Shown in pieces: positions 63,197 to 64,000 of a stretch of 64,000 nucleotides of DNA (the first letter of the stretch is position 1; each line of letters opens with the position of its first letter). Below the pieces are notes generated by a model, which saw only the letters and a program-made list of their open reading frames with translations, was not told where the DNA came from and made no database searches. The position numbers and the translations under genes were made by a program. The stretch is from Agromyces ramosus (lineage in GTDB: Bacteria > Actinomycetota > Actinomycetes > Actinomycetales > Microbacteriaceae): NCBI RefSeq assembly GCF_030817175.1, contig NZ_JAUSYY010000001.1, positions 3,162,001-3,226,000 on the forward strand, written 5' to 3'.

Positions 63197-64000
63197 ATGG
63201 ACCTCGACGCACTCGCCTCCGCCCGCCACGACGACTGGCAGCGTCTCGACGCGCTCGCGCGGGAGCACCGGCTCCGTGGCCCCGAGGCGGACGAGCTCAT
63301 CGAGCGCTACCAGGCGGGGGCATCCGACCTGTCGCTCGTGCAGACCACCGCCGGTTCGACCGCGCTCGGCGACCGCCTCTCCGTGTCGCTCGCGCGAGCG
63401 CGGCTCGCCTTCACGGGCGTGCCCGAGAACCCGTTGCGGCAATTCACCCGGTTCGCCGTCGTGAGCCTCCCCGCCGCCCTCTACCGGCTGCGCTGGCTGA
63501 CGCTCGCCGTCGCGCTCGCGACATTCGCCGTCGCCGCCCTCTACGCCTGGTGGATCGGGAGCGACCCGCGCGTGCTCGCGAACCTCGGCACCGAACGCGA
63601 GCTTCGCCAGATCGCCGAAGAGGGCTTCGTCGCCTACTACTCGGAGAACCCGGCCGCCTCGTTCGCGGGGGCGGTCTGGACCAACAACGCCTGGATCGCC
63701 GCGCAGTGCGTCGCCTTCGGCATCCTCGGCGTCTGGGTGCCGTGGGTGGTCCTGCAGAACGCGCAGAACCTCGGTGTCACCGCCGCCATCATGTTCGCCT
63801 ACGACGAGGCCGACGCATTCTTCCTCTACATCGCCCCGCACGGGCTGCTCGAGCTCACCTGCGTGTTCGTCGCGGCGGCGGCGGGCCTGCGCATCTTCTG
63901 GGCCTGGGTCGCACCGGGACCGCGCCCGCGCGGCGTCGCCCTCGCCGAAGACGCCCGGTCGCTCTTCAGCGTGGCCATAGGGCTCGTCTTCTTCCTCTTC
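63197..64000 (+). CDS. SpoIIM (stage II sporulation protein M)-like membrane protein, 3' end outside window
   Basis: 268 residues are present and the frame is open to the right edge. MDLDALASARHDDWQRLDAL at the start, ELIERYQAGASDLSLVQTTA, a first membrane segment near residue 100, then a soluble stretch and further helices; VWTNNAWIAAQCVAFGILGV and LYIAPHGLLELTCVFVAA (P-H-G-x-x-E) are DUF95/SpoIIM signatures. Non-sporulating actinobacteria keep this gene next to RDD; cell-envelope role likely. TAGTAT lies eight bases before the ATG. Confidence 0.9.
   Translation, partial: MDLDALASARHDDWQRLDALAREHRLRGPEADELIERYQAGASDLSLVQTTAGSTALGDRLSVSLARARLAFTGVPENPLRQFTRFAVVSLPAALYRLRWLTLAVALATFAVAALYAWWIGSDPRVLANLGTERELRQIAEEGFVAYYSENPAASFAGAVWTNNAWIAAQCVAFGILGVWVPWVVLQNAQNLGVTAAIMFAYDEADAFFLYIAPHGLLELTCVFVAAAAGLRIFWAWVAPGPRPRGVALAEDARSLFSVAIGLVFFLF

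Overview
The window is high-GC DNA from an actinobacterium. The closest fit is the family Microbacteriaceae (an Agromyces-like genome). This rests on remembered gene order, not a search: accD-accE-birA, a PH-domain protein and GtrA ahead of purK-purE-LCP, and a whiB2/large GT2/DUF5719/DUF3499/phosphomannomutase/ahcY/RDD/SpoIIM neighbourhood. I see no tRNA, rRNA, CRISPR array, insertion sequence or prophage.

Layout. 1-1.3 kb: end of a sensor histidine kinase and a membrane partner. 1.5-9.6 kb: housekeeping genes (acyl-CoA carboxylase subunits, biotin ligase, an orphan DarT-like ADP-ribosyltransferase, GtrA, purine genes purK and purE, and an LCP ligase that attaches glycans to the wall). 9.7-48.5 kb: one very large surface-glycan locus. 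48.5-53.3 kb: acyl-CoA dehydrogenase, manA, a GlxA-type regulator and galE. 53.4-64 kb: the conserved whiB2 to spoIIM block.

The glycan locus contains a full dTDP-L-rhamnose pathway (rmlA, B, C, D), a Wzm/Wzt ABC exporter with a C-terminal glycan-recognition domain, about ten glycosyltransferases, a Wzx-like flippase, two O-antigen-ligase/polymerase-like proteins, a GT-C-like membrane protein, a DUF2142 membrane protein and a secreted protein with five tandem repeats of roughly 105 residues. The LCP protein just upstream is a plausible enzyme for fixing the product to peptidoglycan.

The most interesting part is 28.0-39.0 kb. Here a free-standing acyl carrier protein and a KAS III-like enzyme lie among two left-handed beta-helix acyltransferases that resemble LpxD and LpxA of Gram-negative lipid A synthesis, a Gfo/Idh dehydrogenase plus DegT aminotransferase pair resembling GnnA/GnnB (which make UDP-GlcNAc3N), a second aminotransferase with an epimerase and an acetyltransferase, a deacetylase-like protein, and an L-2-hydroxyglutarate oxidase. 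My inference is a pathway that makes a 3-amino sugar and N-acylates it from a dedicated acyl-ACP, in a Gram-positive organism. The oxidase could recycle 2-hydroxyglutarate made when the dehydrogenase regenerates NAD+.

Two glycan genes (41.4-43.4 kb and 45.7-47.0 kb) each carry a single-base frameshift. At least nine genes show a TANNNT-like box 6-7 bases before the start codon with no ribosome binding site, which suggests leaderless transcripts.
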